Origin: Aspidapion aeneum
Lineage: Eukaryota > Arthropoda > Insecta > Coleoptera > Brentidae
Length of the DNA stretch: 64,000 bases
Direction: 5' to 3'
Assembly: GCA_963576565.1 (NCBI GenBank)
Contig: CAUYVT010000110.1
Location: forward strand, 79,819-143,818
The number at the start of each line of letters is the position of its first letter. Position 1 is the first letter of the stretch. The translations under genes and the position numbers were made by a program. Positions 9,301 to 20,304 of the stretch are shown piece by piece. The notes under the pieces are model-generated. The model was not told the origin of the DNA, did not search any database, and saw only the letters and a list, made by a program, of their open reading frames with translations.

Positions 9301-10174
9301 GATTAGTCAGCCTGATTGTTTATGTAAACCACCCTTGGTACTATATTATATTATATTATATTTTATTATTTTAGTCTATATATTATTTTTTTGGTGTGTT
9401 TTAGTATAGTGACCTTTTCTCATAAAGAAAGATGGCATCAATGTTTTTTTTTAGGATAGGATTAAAAACATTTTACAGTACAGTATAAGTACTTGATAAA
9501 GCTGTGTGTTACTAGATTATTCTTTTAGTAGGTAGGTGATCCGTGGTATAGGTATAGTTAGTTCTGTTGGGAATGATACAGGAATGTGCTTGTAATGGTT
9601 TTTCGGTATTATTAGAGAATTATTGAAATATAGCCAGGCTATAATTGTGCCAGGCACAATTTTGACACCTTCACATTGTAATATCAGCTGTGATCTTTCA
9701 ACACATGGTCTTTGTTTACTATATGAACCGGAATAAATAGTGCCTTCTTTTATTAATTGAAAATAAACGACGATAGTTTTAAATTCGACTTTGGTATGAA
9801 TTTTGAACGATTAACTGTCAGTTTTCAATGTAAATGTGTTAAAATAGTGCCTGGCACAATTATAGCCTGGCTATATTTCTCTAATAATACCGAAAAATCA
9901 TTACAAGCATTCCTGTATCATTCCCAACAGAACTAACTATACCTACCTACTAAAAGAATAATCTAGTAACACCCAGCTTTCTCAAGTACTTACACTGTAC
10001 GGTAAAATGTTTTTAATCCTATTCTTAAAAAATACATTGCTACCATATTTCTTTATGAGAAAAGGTTACTATTCTAAAATACACCAAAAAAATAATATAG
10101 AGACTAAAATAAAAAAATATAATATAATATAATATAATATGATACCAAGGGTTTACTTAAACAATCAGGCTGAC

Positions 10175-10323
10175 CAGTGGCGTATATATGCCCGGCCCCC
10201 CCCCGAAGCTAAGATTTTTTTAGATATTTTCCACATATTTCATAAATACAAATATAAAATAGTATAAAATACGTCTTTATAAGGTCTGGCCCCCCCCGAA
10301 ACTTTTTTCTATATACGCCACTG
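10175..10323. mobile_element. hAT-type MITE, 149 bp, with perfect 8-bp target duplication
   Basis: Begins CAGTGGCGTATATA and ends TATATACGCCACTG, a near-perfect terminal inverted repeat. It is flanked on both sides by AGGCTGAC (10167-10174 and 10324-10331). The 8-bp duplication and CAG...CTG ends fit hAT non-autonomous elements. The interior has C and G runs and no coding potential. A relative lies at 20118-20296. Confidence 0.9.
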
Positions 10324-10331
10324 AGGCTGAC

Positions 10332-10530
10332 TAGGCAACAAGTACTTCTTTTTTTTTCTCTTAAACATATTATTTGATTTGCAATTTTTAATGTCTAATG
10401 GTAATTTGTTATACAATCTGATTCCTTTATAAAACAATGACTTATATCCTAATTCAGTATTTATACTGTTTAAATAAAAATTGCTGTTATTCGTTGTTGC
10501 ATAGGTATGAACATCTGTAACATTCATCAA
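10332..10530 (-). pseudogene. LINE RT C-terminal fragment, right arm copy
   Basis: The minus strand encodes an N-x-N-F-Y-L...LG-K-S-L-F-Y-K-G...L-Y-N-K-L-P-L-D-I-K-N...F-K-R-K-K-K-K-Y-L-L end, the common C-terminus of CR1-like LINE proteins. About 66 codons remain and no catalytic domain is present. The end of the frame runs into the inserted MITE at 10331. It pairs with the left arm copy at 9183-9300. Confidence 0.7.
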
Positions 10531-11081
10531 TCAATGTTAAGAGAAGTTGCAACCACAAAATAAATAAATAATACAGGTATTCTACCCATATTACAAATTG
10601 CAAGTCATTTTTAAAAGCAAGTTACAAGTATATTGTAAACGCAGTCCAGTCAAACCTAACCTCAAATTCTTGGTTTGTTTTTCTGGAATTTTCGGATGCA
10701 AAAATTTTGCTACGAAATAACTTTTTCACTACAAAGGAGATCTGTTTTGGTTAAAGCGCGTATTATCAGACAAAACTGGTCTTGTTTTGTGACTAAGACA
10801 AGGTAAGAAAGATAATTTATGTTATTGAAGTTAGGGTCGATTTATATACTTGTTATACAGATTAACACTGAACATATACATTGGTTTTAGATAAAATGTG
10901 TCAACTTAGTATTGGTGCATTGTGTGTTCGGGAGGGGTGATCATCTGTCCACAGCAGGTATACAAATTTTTTTAACAAGACTGTGTAGGACTCCACAGGA
11001 CACTAAAATACACTACAGGACCAAGAATTTATTTGAGTCCTGTAGGATGGTGTACAAATTTTATTCAGCTGTTCACCCCTC
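10531..11081. other. No gene; contains a dispersed repeat at 10968-11075
   Basis: 10968-11075 shares words with 19857-19955 in the same order (CTCCACA-GACACT, ACACTA-AGGACCAA-AATTTATTT, TTCAGCTG). It therefore belongs to an interspersed repeat of unknown class. The rest is featureless. Confidence 0.5.
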
Positions 11082-11089
11082 AGTTATGG

Positions 11090-11249
11090 CAGGGGTGGAT
11101 CTAGGAACTTTATTTAGGGGGGGTAGATATCATAATAAATATTGCATAAAACAGTTTTGCATTGTGACCAGGATGTGTATTCTGTATGTAAAAACTTAAT
11201 ATAGTTTGAGATTTGGGGGGGGGATTTCCCCTCCCGTAGATCCGCACCA
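11090..11249. mobile_element. hAT-like MITE, GGGTGGATC family
   Basis: Starts CAGGGGTGGATCTAGG and ends with GTAGATCCGCACCA, with imperfect inverted ends. Flanks AGTTATGG (11082-11089) and TCTTATGG (11250-11257) match at 6 of 8 positions. The interior (TATTGCATAAAAC, GACCAGGA-GT-TATTCTGT) closely matches the element at 25779-25931. Confidence 0.7.
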
Positions 11250-11257
11250 TCTTATGG

Positions 11258-13019
11258 GTCATTGTCGATATAATTTTATTATTATTGATGTATTGCCTTT
11301 TCGGCATTTTCCATTTTTAGTTTTAGTAGATATTTTAGTCAGTAGTGCACCCAAGAATAGGTCTTTGGGGGACCCGAGACACAGTTATGCCATATCTTCA
11401 CCTATTTAATTTTTTTATTCATGAAATATATGGAAAATGTCTAAAAATCCTTAGGCTTCTGTCTTTTAGTTTAGTGTTTGAACATAATTCTAGCTAGTGC
11501 TTTTACTTTTTAGGTACACAGACATTATGGATTTGTATGGATCATTACAATCACATTGAGTACACACTGCTTGGTTGCAAATGTTTTTTCATTTAGGTAA
11601 GTAATAGAGAAATTTCCACACCCATACTAGGGCCTATTTTTAAAATACATAATGCCATTTAACATAATAATTATATGTTCAAAATTAATGCTCAAAGGGG
11701 TAGCAGTGTTTGGCCTTGTATTACACATAACTTTTTTTAATGTATTTTGTTTCTTGAAAATTCTGTAGAGGGTGGGGGTGGGTCAATTACATAATTTAAG
11801 AATAGGCCCAAAGTGTACTTAGGGCAGAGCTTCAAGAGCTAAGCTCCCGCTTAAAAATTTGGTTAGCCCCTGAAATTATATTACATATAAACACATATTT
11901 CAGACAGAGTCGACACGAAGGCTTATTGGGGTGGGGGAGGCAACAGCCACCTTTCCTCAGAAACTTTTTGATCTTCTGCAATTTTTTGTAACTCTAACTG
12001 TTTCCAAGAAAAGACAAAAAAGGAAAATTTGTACTCTGCATTATTTTAATTTTATGCGAGTTTTATGTAATTTCTAAATAGCAATTGAAGATACAAGTTA
12101 TTTTATTTTGTTTTTTTTTCTGAAAAATGGTTAGAGATAAAAATATTGCAGATCAAAAAATTTCTGGATAAAACAAGGAATTCATTTTACATTTTTAAAT
12201 CTGCCAATAACTTACTGCAAAAAAGTTCTGGAGAAAAAAGGGGGCATGACCGCGGAAAAAATGTAGTTTTTCCTAATATTTGACATGCTTAATGATGTAT
12301 GCCTTGTAACAAAATAACAACAACGTGTTCCAGATTTGAGCTAAATATCTCAAAAACTGCACGAGTTATAAATAAAAAGCAAACAAAAAACTAATATTTT
12401 AATAACCCATATCTCAAAAACTAAGCATGTTTATACAAAGTTTTTTTCTTAAAATCACTCAAGATAATCCTCTGAAGTTTGGCGACATACTTTATTAACA
12501 CCTGTATAAAATACCTACTATTATGAGTCCCCTGGCAGCTGCTGCTTTTTAGTTATCCAACGCAACAATCAACAATGGGATAACATCATTATGTGGCCAC
12601 CTTTATTATTAAAAAATGGATTGGAGAATGGCTATTGTAAAGAATATATGAAAATTACATTACAACATTTGAGCAATTCCACATAAACCTAGAAATTAGA
12701 AAATTAAAGACTGTAAAAGTGTGTTATTTTTTTAAAATATTAGTTTTATTAAGGATTATTAGGTGGTACATGTTTAACTATTTTTAAGTTTTCTAAAAAT
12801 CCACAGTTTTTTGTAATATAAATACCTAGTTTATACATTTAAGAAAAAACATTATATTTGTTAAATATTATTCTTTGTCACTTTCTTATAAGGCGATTAA
12901 AAGGCTGCGTATAACGTAGGTTATTTTTTTTACCTTTAGTTTATTGAAAAACACATTTTTTTAATTTGCTCCAAACAACGAAAAATTTAATTATATTTAT
13001 ATGAAAAATTGTAAAGTTT
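11258..13019. other. No gene recognised
   Basis: About 1.8 kb of AT-rich DNA. Near 12340-12430 the phrase ATCTCAAAAACT occurs twice, as in many insect interspersed repeats. No frame looks coding. Confidence 0.5.
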
Positions 13020-13600
13020 GCTAAATTGTACCTTCTAAATTTCCTATATTGTACCGGTACAATTTGGGAAACTTATTTATTTTGTCAAGATTTAATATAA
13101 TAACTATAACGTTTGAAAAACTGTGTACAAGGCTGACTTCAGGCACATACGAACCAGGGCAAGGCCTAGGGCGTCGAATTCTAGAGGCCAAATTAAAGAC
13201 ATAGCAGTGCTAAATTTTAGGCGCCAGTTTAGTGCTTTTTGCTATTTTATCTGGGGTTGGGTATAATCAAGGCTATTCTTACTTTATTAGCGACTGCCTT
13301 AAATCAGTGATCTGATGTCAGTTCAATCCAATCTCTCAGATTCTTAAGCCACAAAGTTTTCTTTTTTAGAGCTCTGCTGTGCGATTATTTTGTTCTTACC
13401 TTTTTTATTGATTTTTTTAGAAGTCTCGGGCTAACAAATTTGGACGATTGAATCAAGAAGATATGGAGCGTACCTTGGCACCATTCAAAGCAAATGATTT
13501 TGCCTGATAATAAGTGAATCTCTAGGCTAAGCAGTGGAGCAATTTAGGGACCCGCCGATACAATTTAGGTAACTGGTTTCCTAAATTGTACCGATTGCAG
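13020..13600. repeat. Cluster of AATTGTACC inverted motifs
   Basis: ATTGTACCGGTACAAT (about 13050) is a perfect 16-bp palindrome. ACAATTTAGG and CCTAAATTGT (about 13561-13590) form a second hairpin around a 10-bp loop. CTAAATTGTACC also appears at 13020. These could be ends of a decayed element covering 13020-13600. The segment near 13155-13215 has GGGCAAGGCCTAGGGCG, resembling MITE ends in other insects. Confidence 0.4.
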
Positions 13601-14098
13601 TCTTTTTAATTTTTATTGTAAAAAAATTATTTTGTTAGATTTATTGTTTTAATTACGTTTCTAATAAATAAAGGTTAAAAGTTTATAAAACTGATTTTTG
13701 TTCAAAGAAATTTCCTTTTTTAAAGAAGATATTTGATAATCTTGAAAAGTGGTACAAAATAGGCAACTTACCCCTGAGCAATGCATCTATCTATGCAACC
13801 CTTTGTGCTATTCATTCATGTTAAGTCTAGTAATGTGTTTGTTGAGTCGGTATTGCCTCGTATAGCGCAGTGATTAAACGAACTAAACTTCCTCCTCTTT
13901 CCAAAAGGGGTATCGCATTTACACTGTACATAAAATGCTTAAAAAATATATTTTAGCCTAAGCCTAATATATCGCACAAGAATAGTTGAGTCAAAAAAGT
14001 GTTTCGGAAAAAGGCATTTTCATCCTCAGCGTGGCTTGCCTGACAACCGTAAATCAATAGTGACTGCAAGATACAAGGTAAACCAAAAAAGAATATTT
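13601..14098. other. No gene recognised
   Basis: AT-rich spacer without recognisable coding sequence, RNA gene or transposon end. Confidence 0.5.
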
Positions 14099-14322
14099 TT
14101 TCAACGAGTGAAACGACAGCGAACCAAGTCCATGGCGAGACGAAACCGTCCACCGGTCTATAAGGAAGAAAGACATTACGTCACAGTTCAACCAGACCAT
14201 GCGATCATCGTCTGCACGGCGTCGGTTCGGAACCGAACACAATGAGTTTTTTTCTTATAGACTGGTGGACGGTTTCGTCCTGCCATGGATTTTCCTTGGT
14301 TCGCCGTCGTTTCACTCGTTGA
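14099..14322. repeat. Hairpin element with ~75-bp arms
   Basis: The arms 14099-14171 and 14246-14322 are reverse complements with few differences: TTCAACGAGTG / CACTCGTTGAA at the outside, CGAAACCGTCCACC / GGTGGACGGTTTCG inside. The 74-bp loop contains TTCGGAACCGAA, itself a small palindrome. No clear target duplication. Short frames on both strands are by-products of the palindrome. Confidence 0.75.
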
Positions 14323-14614
14323 ATGAATAAATAGGTTTTTAAAGGTTTTGTCTAGGGTTATGGGAAGAGGAAAAACAACCACTGATTTTAAGGCAACGTT
14401 TGGTGTACAGATTTTAAATCTGCATACCTCGGGCGGTTGGAGTTATTCACCTTAATGTGCGTTCCACTACTGCGCGCAATCTTGTCGCATTTCCTCTACT
14501 AGTTTGGCTTACGCAGTGGTTTAAAGCGGATCGTGCATAGCTCATTTGGCGGAATTATGACAAACTAAAAAATTGAGCAACGTATTAATTTAAAGTAAAA
14601 CTCAAAAAAACGGA

Positions 14615-15269
14615 AAGCAGTGTATGTCTCGTGCAATGATTTTTATGTGACATAAAAGCTTTTTCTAGGGTCGTGAAAAAGTTAAACATGATGATCGAGA
14701 AGGGCGCTCCAGCACATCCATAACAGCGATGCTTATTGTTTTTTTTTCGATATTAGGAGTGTTATTCTTATTGAATGGGCGCGTGAGAGTCAAACAGTGA
14801 ACCAACATTTATATTTGGAAGTATTAATGTAGCTAAGGCAACGTGTAAGGAGAAAACGTCCAGATTTGTGGCAGAACAACGCGTGGCTGCTCTACCAGGA
14901 CAATGCACCGGCCCAATGCCCTATCCATTAAGCAGTTTTTAGCTGATAAGAAGATCCACGTCGTTAACCACCCTCCATATTCAACAGACTTGCCTGCTTG
15001 CGACCTCAACCTGTTTCCAAAAGTGAAAAAAATCGTTAAAAAGAACCCGTTTTGAAATATTAGAACACGTTAGGGAAAAAACGGCAAAACTTCTTAAAAG
15101 CCTCTCTTCTGATAATTTCTAAAATTGCTTCCATTGAAAAAAAACGCATGCAACGCTGCGTCGATAGAGAAGGGGACAACATTGATGGGGAACATCATTA
15201 AGTTGTATTAGTATTTAAATAAAGTAGATTTTTTACAACAGTCTTTTAATTTTATTGTCACACCTCGTA
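14615..15269 (+). pseudogene. Broken, internally deleted mariner transposase and 3' end
   Basis: Pieces of a mariner-family (DD34D) transposase are readable in several frames. The order is M-S-R-A...G-R-E-K near 14622, L-I-V-F-F then D-I around 14728, Y-L-E-V-L near 14812, R-R-K-R-P-D-L-W near 14850, Y-Q-D-N-A-P-A-Q near 14892, and H-P-P-Y-S-T-D-L-P-A-C-D-L near 14970. All three catalytic Asp positions are visible, but frameshifts (one in a nine-T run) and stops break the protein. Roughly 120 codons between the DNA-binding and catalytic parts are missing. The 3' end CACACCTCGTA (15259-15269) matches mariner ends. I found no matching TACGAGGTGTG at a 5' end. Confidence 0.85.
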
Positions 15270-15885
15270 TTCAGTTACACTTTATCAAGCCTCAGATGGC
15301 GGTTTCACAATTTTTTTTATTCTTTTTGATTAATAGTTGGGTCGGTGTGCAATATTTTTTCTTTCGGGCTAAATCGTAACGGCCCAAACGAAACGTTTTA
15401 CTTTTAAACTTTTTAGCTTAAAGCCAAGCAAAGCGAAGTGCAGCTATAGGTATAATATTGCCTTTGTATTTGTTAGCCTAAAACAATATTGCTCCAGGTG
15501 TATAAGAGTTGGTAATAAAGGCCCCGTCTTTCTGGTTTCTACACGTTGCTGGCTGCATTGCCTTTATTTGCAGTGCATTGCTGTATTTTGTGACAGATCG
15601 ATAAACCCATTCAAAGAGAAAACGAAACCTTTTTGTTTTATTTTGTCAGATATAAATATACCAACCAGGTGCCAGGGGTCCAATAGGTGAAATGTTGTTT
15701 ATAGTCGCTAAGTACACGTTATTAAAATAGAAGAATGAGGGTGAGTATTCCGTGCAAAATATTTTATTAGCAGTGGAACGTTTTCGGCTACTGTGTAAAA
15801 ATTTAATATATTAATATGAAATCAAAAAATTTTACTTTTGAAGGGCTTGGAGAAAGAGCGTCACAAGTAGGGTTGCCAACTTTTT
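15270..15885. other. No gene recognised
   Basis: Spacer between the mariner 3' end and the next inverted-repeat element. Nothing supported. Confidence 0.5.
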
Positions 15886-16013
15886 TTAAGATTAACATAG
15901 TATTTTTTAATATATAAAAAAAATATACACCTAAAAAATATATACTGTGTCTAATTTAAAATTTTCCACCCGGGAGTTCTCAAGAACTGCTGAAAATTTT
16001 TAAAAATACCTTG

Positions 16014-16489
16014 ACACGTCGATTTTGTTTGTAAGGGGGACACTTTTTGGCTATCTTGAAATTTTTCTAGCACGAACCCCCTTCGAGGGGTATACTTTAC
16101 CACTATATTTTGAATATGGAAAGTGATATCTTATTTTGAAGCTTTCTTGAATATCTTTACAACCGTGTAAAAGTTTTGAAAATCCATCGATTAGTTTTTG
16201 AGATATTGGCTTTCAAATTTTTAAATTTAACATGGAATGATAAAATAAAAATTAAATCCGAAAAATAATAAAATTCTAATTAAATTTTTATTTTATCAGT
16301 CCATGTTAAATTTGAAAGTTTTAAGGCAATTATCTCAAAAACTAATGGATACATTTTTGACGTTTTTACACGGTTCACCTATTCAAAATATAGATGTAAA
16401 GTATACCCCTCGAAGGTGTTGCGTGCTACAAAAATTTCAAGGTAGCCAAAAAGTGTCCCCCTCGCAAACAAAATCGACGTGTCTCCAAA
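16014..16489. mobile_element. Foldback MITE with ~220-bp arms
   Basis: Left arm about 16014-16245 and right arm about 16290-16489 are inverted copies around a loop of about 45 bp. Ends are ACACGTCGATTTTGTTTG and CAAACAAAATCGACGTGT. Internal pairs include GGGGGACACTTTTTGGCTA and CCTTCGAGGGGTATAC. It sits inside the terminal repeat of the larger element. The 105-residue frame at 16303-16620 is an accident of the repeat. Confidence 0.8.
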
Positions 16490-16823
16490 GAAGATATATC
16501 AACAAGAAGCGAAATACTGTCACTCAAAGCATTGTTCATATGGGAAACAAATATGTGACGTCACGCTTGGACCAAATGACACTAATGCAGTTATATTACA
16601 CTGAGAAAAATTTTGTGTAACTGTGGTTTGTGGTGCATTTTTAATACACGAAGAAAAAAATCAAATTTAGATGGACATTACACCTATATAATCATATAAC
16701 TGTGGTCATAGAAAATCGACCCTTTTTAACTTTTTATTTAATTGTTTGTAAAAACGGTTATATATTTTTGTCGAGAAAAATCGGCTACGGAATTTAATAG
16801 AAAAAATAATGACTAAAAAATAC

Positions 16824-17124
16824 CATGGGCGCACCCAGCAAGCCTTAGGTTTTTTACATATTTCATGATAAAACAGAAAAAATAGCTTCAAATTTGACGT
16901 AATGAGGACTCGGGCCCCCCTTAAGCAGCGACGTAGTTCGTCCCGCGAAAAGCAAGAAGACCTTTTTTTTTTTTTGTTTTGGTCGCAAGATTTTTGAGGG
17001 CGTCTTTTTGAGCTGTCTGACCGCTCCAACACACGATTACCTTTTTTTTTTTGGTTGCACGATTTAGGCGCCCGTTTTAGCTGGAGAGGTCTCGCCCCAA
17101 GACACATTCCTGGGTGCGCCACTG
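16824..17124. mobile_element. hAT-like MITE, GGGCGCACC family
   Basis: Starts CATGGGCGCACCCAG and ends CTGGGTGCGCCACTG. AAAATAC flanks both sides (16817-16823 and 17125-17131), with the eighth base differing. The interior repeats a TTTTTTTTTTTGGTTG-like motif and CGCAAGATTT / GCACGATTTA twice, so it has a small tandem duplication. A relative is at 35474-35605, and a 14-bp end fragment lies at 30248-30261. Confidence 0.8.
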
Positions 17125-17131
17125 AAAATAC

Positions 17132-18300
17132 ACAATAATTATTGTAATATTTATAAAAACTAAATATTATATTGCTTAAAGATTCTTTCCGGCCATTTTA
17201 AATTAAAAAATTATGAGGAAAAGGAAAACAAAAGGATGGACAATAAAACAAATTGTGCTAAAGTAGAAATGTTTATAAAACGTTTTGAATCTCCGTTATA
17301 TGTTTTTATTGTTTTAGAAACAGGAACAAACCCAACCACGATTATTGGAAGAAAATAGAATTAATAGCTATTTACGTTACTAGACCTGTAAAGATAGTTT
17401 CCGATCGTGTATCGTACGTATTTTTTTAAAACCGGTATATAACAGCACAAACACAATCAACATGTAAATAATCATTTTTTTAAAAAGAGATTAAGCACTA
17501 CAAACATGCTACTCTACATGTAGATATTAAAGTACTTACTCTAAAGCTAATATATTTATAAATATAAAAAAAAACCCATAGGTTGCATTTATAATTTACT
17601 ATATTTCAATTAATTCATGCTTAATGTCACTTTATATTTTAGATCATTTTTAAAAAAGGGACCGTAAAAGTAGATTTTCCGGCTCTTTGTTCTTTTTCAG
17701 TGCCTTTTGAAAACAGAAAATTTTTCAAAAAGAAAAAAATATACGCACAGTACTTGTTTTCCAGTCGGTTTTAAAAAAAATTTATTACACCTAAAATATA
17801 CAAAAAAATTGTGTTTATAAAACAAATTCTAACTAATATAGAAATACTCGTAAATTAGGTTGTCTCAGGCGGGGGCAATCGCATTTTTTTTCCAAAGAAC
17901 TTCAAAAATAAGAGGCACATTCTGGTGTATTGTGTGTAATAATACATGCCATTTTTTATGTCAACCTAAAGAAAATTTCCCCTAGACACTAGAGAAATGG
18001 ATTAGTCGGATAAAATGTTTTGGAGTCAGCTGCGGCTCGTGCCGGTGGTGAGCTGAAGACGGACATTATAAATACCAGTACAAACTTTATTCTCTTTTAA
18101 AACTCGTTACATCCTAGAACTCATAGAACATGCTAGACCAGTTGAAAGGGATAACAAATATATTTATAGGCCAAAATGAAACATGCATCCCTGTATACAG
18201 GACGTGGTTCATACAAATAAGGTTACCATTCAAACAAATTAAATTACAGGGATTCCTGACAATATTTTTGCTAGTAAAGTTTTGAATTTGTTTTTTTTCG
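17132..18300. other. Interior of the 2.6-kb element; no gene recognised
   Basis: AT-rich, no frame with transposase motifs on either strand. Confidence 0.5.
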
Positions 18301-18588
18301 TGTAAAACAAAAATTGCACAGTTTTTTCTTTGAGTGTAATAGTACTGTATTACTGTCATTCAGGTTTTGTCGCTTCTTGTTGATATATCTTCTTTGGTGT
18401 CTCGGCATTTTTAAAATTTTTTAGCAGTTCTCGAGAAATCCCGGGTGGAAAGTTTTAAATTAGATACAGTGTATAGTATTTTGTGGAAAAAAAGGCAAGG
18501 CATAATTTAAACTTATTGATTTTTGCACAAAACTATATTTTTTACACTTCTTCCATCTTTTGACAATGTTTTGTTTGACATAAACGTA

Positions 18589-18976
18589 TCATGATTTATC
18601 ACATGTCGTAAAATTTAAATTAGCGTAGACCAGAAGCTCAATTTTTATCAATGAAATATTTGCTCTATTACTAAAAATTCTTTCTGTAAACGTTGATGTT
18701 GCAGGAATATAGAGCAGGAATGAAGTCATTTTAAGTAAATTTGGTAATATATTTTCGATATTTTTAAAGTTATTTTTTAGCTGTATTTTTATTGGTGAAT
18801 TCACTGCAATCTTTCGTTTTTGCATAGATTTCGTTTAACACTGTTATTTCAGCGTAAAGTTCTTCCATATTAATATTCATCCTTTCTCGTAAATTTAGAA
18901 TTTCTATAATAATTGTCTTACATTCATCAAACAAAACCTCTTGTTTTAAGTATAATTTTTCAATTTTAAATAACAA
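18589..18976 (-). pseudogene. hAT transposase C-terminal relic
   Basis: Two overlapping minus-strand frames (18770-18976 and 18589-18825) read as one decayed protein tail. The second has L-L-Y-I-P-A-T-S-T-F-T-E-R-I-F-S-N, matching the hAT dimerisation signature (IPATS..SER.FS). A frame change between the two pieces and loss of the rest make it non-functional. It lies just outside the 15.9-18.5 kb element, so it need not belong to it. Confidence 0.65.
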
Positions 18977-20109
18977 ATTGCTTTCATCAAAATTAAACTA
19001 CTTATTAAGGTATTCCAGACAGGTAAAAAAACTGTCTCTGGCGGATTTTGCTTCAAAGGATTAGGTTTTTTTTGTTTCATAACCAAAGAAACAGTCTTTT
19101 TTGCGCTGTTCTAGCGCTGAATTTAAGGTTGATATATCGGTTGTACGTTCTGAAATTAAGGGATTTTTCTTTTAGTTTCCCACTGGTTGGTGGATTTTTC
19201 TATGCTACACTAAAAACTAACTTTATTTCATACTTATTTTTCTTACCTCTATAAATAGATAATAAAATCAAAAATCTAATCTAATGTAAACAGTACCTAC
19301 ATTTTTTGATTTCATTAAAAGTGATTATTATTTTTTTTAGGTTTATAAATTTTAAATTTTAACCGATCTTAATCGAATATTGAGAAATAAATTTTCTATG
19401 AGATATTGACCTATTTAAATAAACACAATATAGCCTCACAGTAATTTGAATTTTGAAACGCCTCGTTTAAACAGAGCAATTTGGGCGCCGGAAAAACTGT
19501 TTATTTTTCCGCGTAGTTAGTTAGATTTTCTATTTTCTTTGTATTTTCTTGTTGTTAAAATGAGGTTTCGCTTCCAAGAGTTCCAAGGCATTAACCTCAT
19601 TTTAAATAAAGGAACTTTAAAAGAAAAAAGGTACAAGCCCTGTTTTCTTCTTCTAATGATGACATTTTATTTTTTATTTATCTGGTAGGTTCTTTCTTTA
19701 ATATAGAACGATTTTTAACCTTATTTATTCTGCATTTTCTTGAGCCTCATCTGATTTTCTTGGATTTATTTTTCTTTCATCGTGCGTCCAATTAGAAATT
19801 GAGGGTGCTTTTCAACATAATATAAGTAGGAATTTAGGAAGTTTTTTTCTGAATACAGGACTATACAGGCCTCCACATGACACTATATAGGACGCTACAA
19901 TACACTAAAGGACCAATAATTTATTTAAAAGTCCAATTTTGTTCAGCTGATCATTCCTCGGCCAAAACCAACTTTTTTCGTTTGCGTATGATTCCCCAAC
20001 GTGGGTATATACCCAATTAGACGCCATTTTAAATGTATTTAATTAAATCAAACCTGATAATTTTGACATGAACTTTCAATTAATTCAATGCATGAAATGT
20101 TTAGTAATT
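18977..20109. other. No gene; dispersed repeat piece at 19857-19955
   Basis: The only recognisable part is the segment related to 10968-11075. The remainder is AT-rich without coding signal. Confidence 0.5.
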
Positions 20110-20117
20110 GTTTATAG

Positions 20118-20296
20118 CACTGGCGAATATATGGGGGGGCCTGGGGGCCCGGGCCCCCCCCGAAGCTAAGATTTTTCTAGATCTTTTCGACATATTTCAT
20201 GAATAAAAACATAAAATAGCATAAAATACTCGGTCTCGGGCCTCCCCCAAAACTGCCTCGGGCCCACCCCGAAACTTTTTTCTATATACGCCACTG
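20118..20296. mobile_element. hAT-type MITE, 179 bp, with perfect 8-bp target duplication
   Basis: GTTTATAG flanks both ends (20110-20117 and 20297-20304). The right end ACGCCACTG is intact and the left end is mutated to CACTGGCG. Interior words CCCCCCCGAAGCTAAGATTT and CGAAACTTTTTTCTATATA are shared with the 149-bp element at 10175, so the two are one family of different lengths. Confidence 0.9.
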
Positions 20297-20304
20297 GTTT
20301 ATAG

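Larger units (their letters stand above)
9136..10500. mobile_element. Large inverted repeat made of two LINE 3' ends, tail to tail
   Basis: The left arm (about 9136-9662) and right arm (about 9841-10500) are reverse complements over roughly 500 bp. Shared parts are a LINE C-terminal coding piece, a TATAT microsatellite, and an inner border containing TAGCCAGGCTAT and GTGCCTGGCAC. The unpaired centre is about 180 bp. The right arm is interrupted by a 149-bp MITE. TTATTGAAATA-AGCCAGG also occurs at the outer left edge (about 9137), so this may be a DNA transposon that captured LINE sequence rather than two independent LINE insertions. Confidence 0.7.
15889..18486. mobile_element. 2.6-kb transposon with long terminal inverted repeats, hit by two MITEs
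   Basis: The left end (about 15940-16013, with ACTGTGTCTAATTTAAAA and CCACCCGGGAGTTCTC) is reverse-complemented at 18395-18480 (GAGAAATCCCGGGTGG, TTTTAAATTAGATACAGTGT). The repeat continues past a hairpin MITE: CAAAGAAGATATATCAACAA at 16496 corresponds to 18364-18395 on the other strand. Terminal repeats are thus well over 100 bp. The interior (16.6-18.1 kb) shows no transposase. Class undetermined. Confidence 0.65.

Noticed and set aside
16706..17122. 138-residue minus-strand frame with repeated K/R-rich motifs
   Set aside because: It coincides with a MITE and its internal duplication, has poly-Lys from T runs, and shows no domain.
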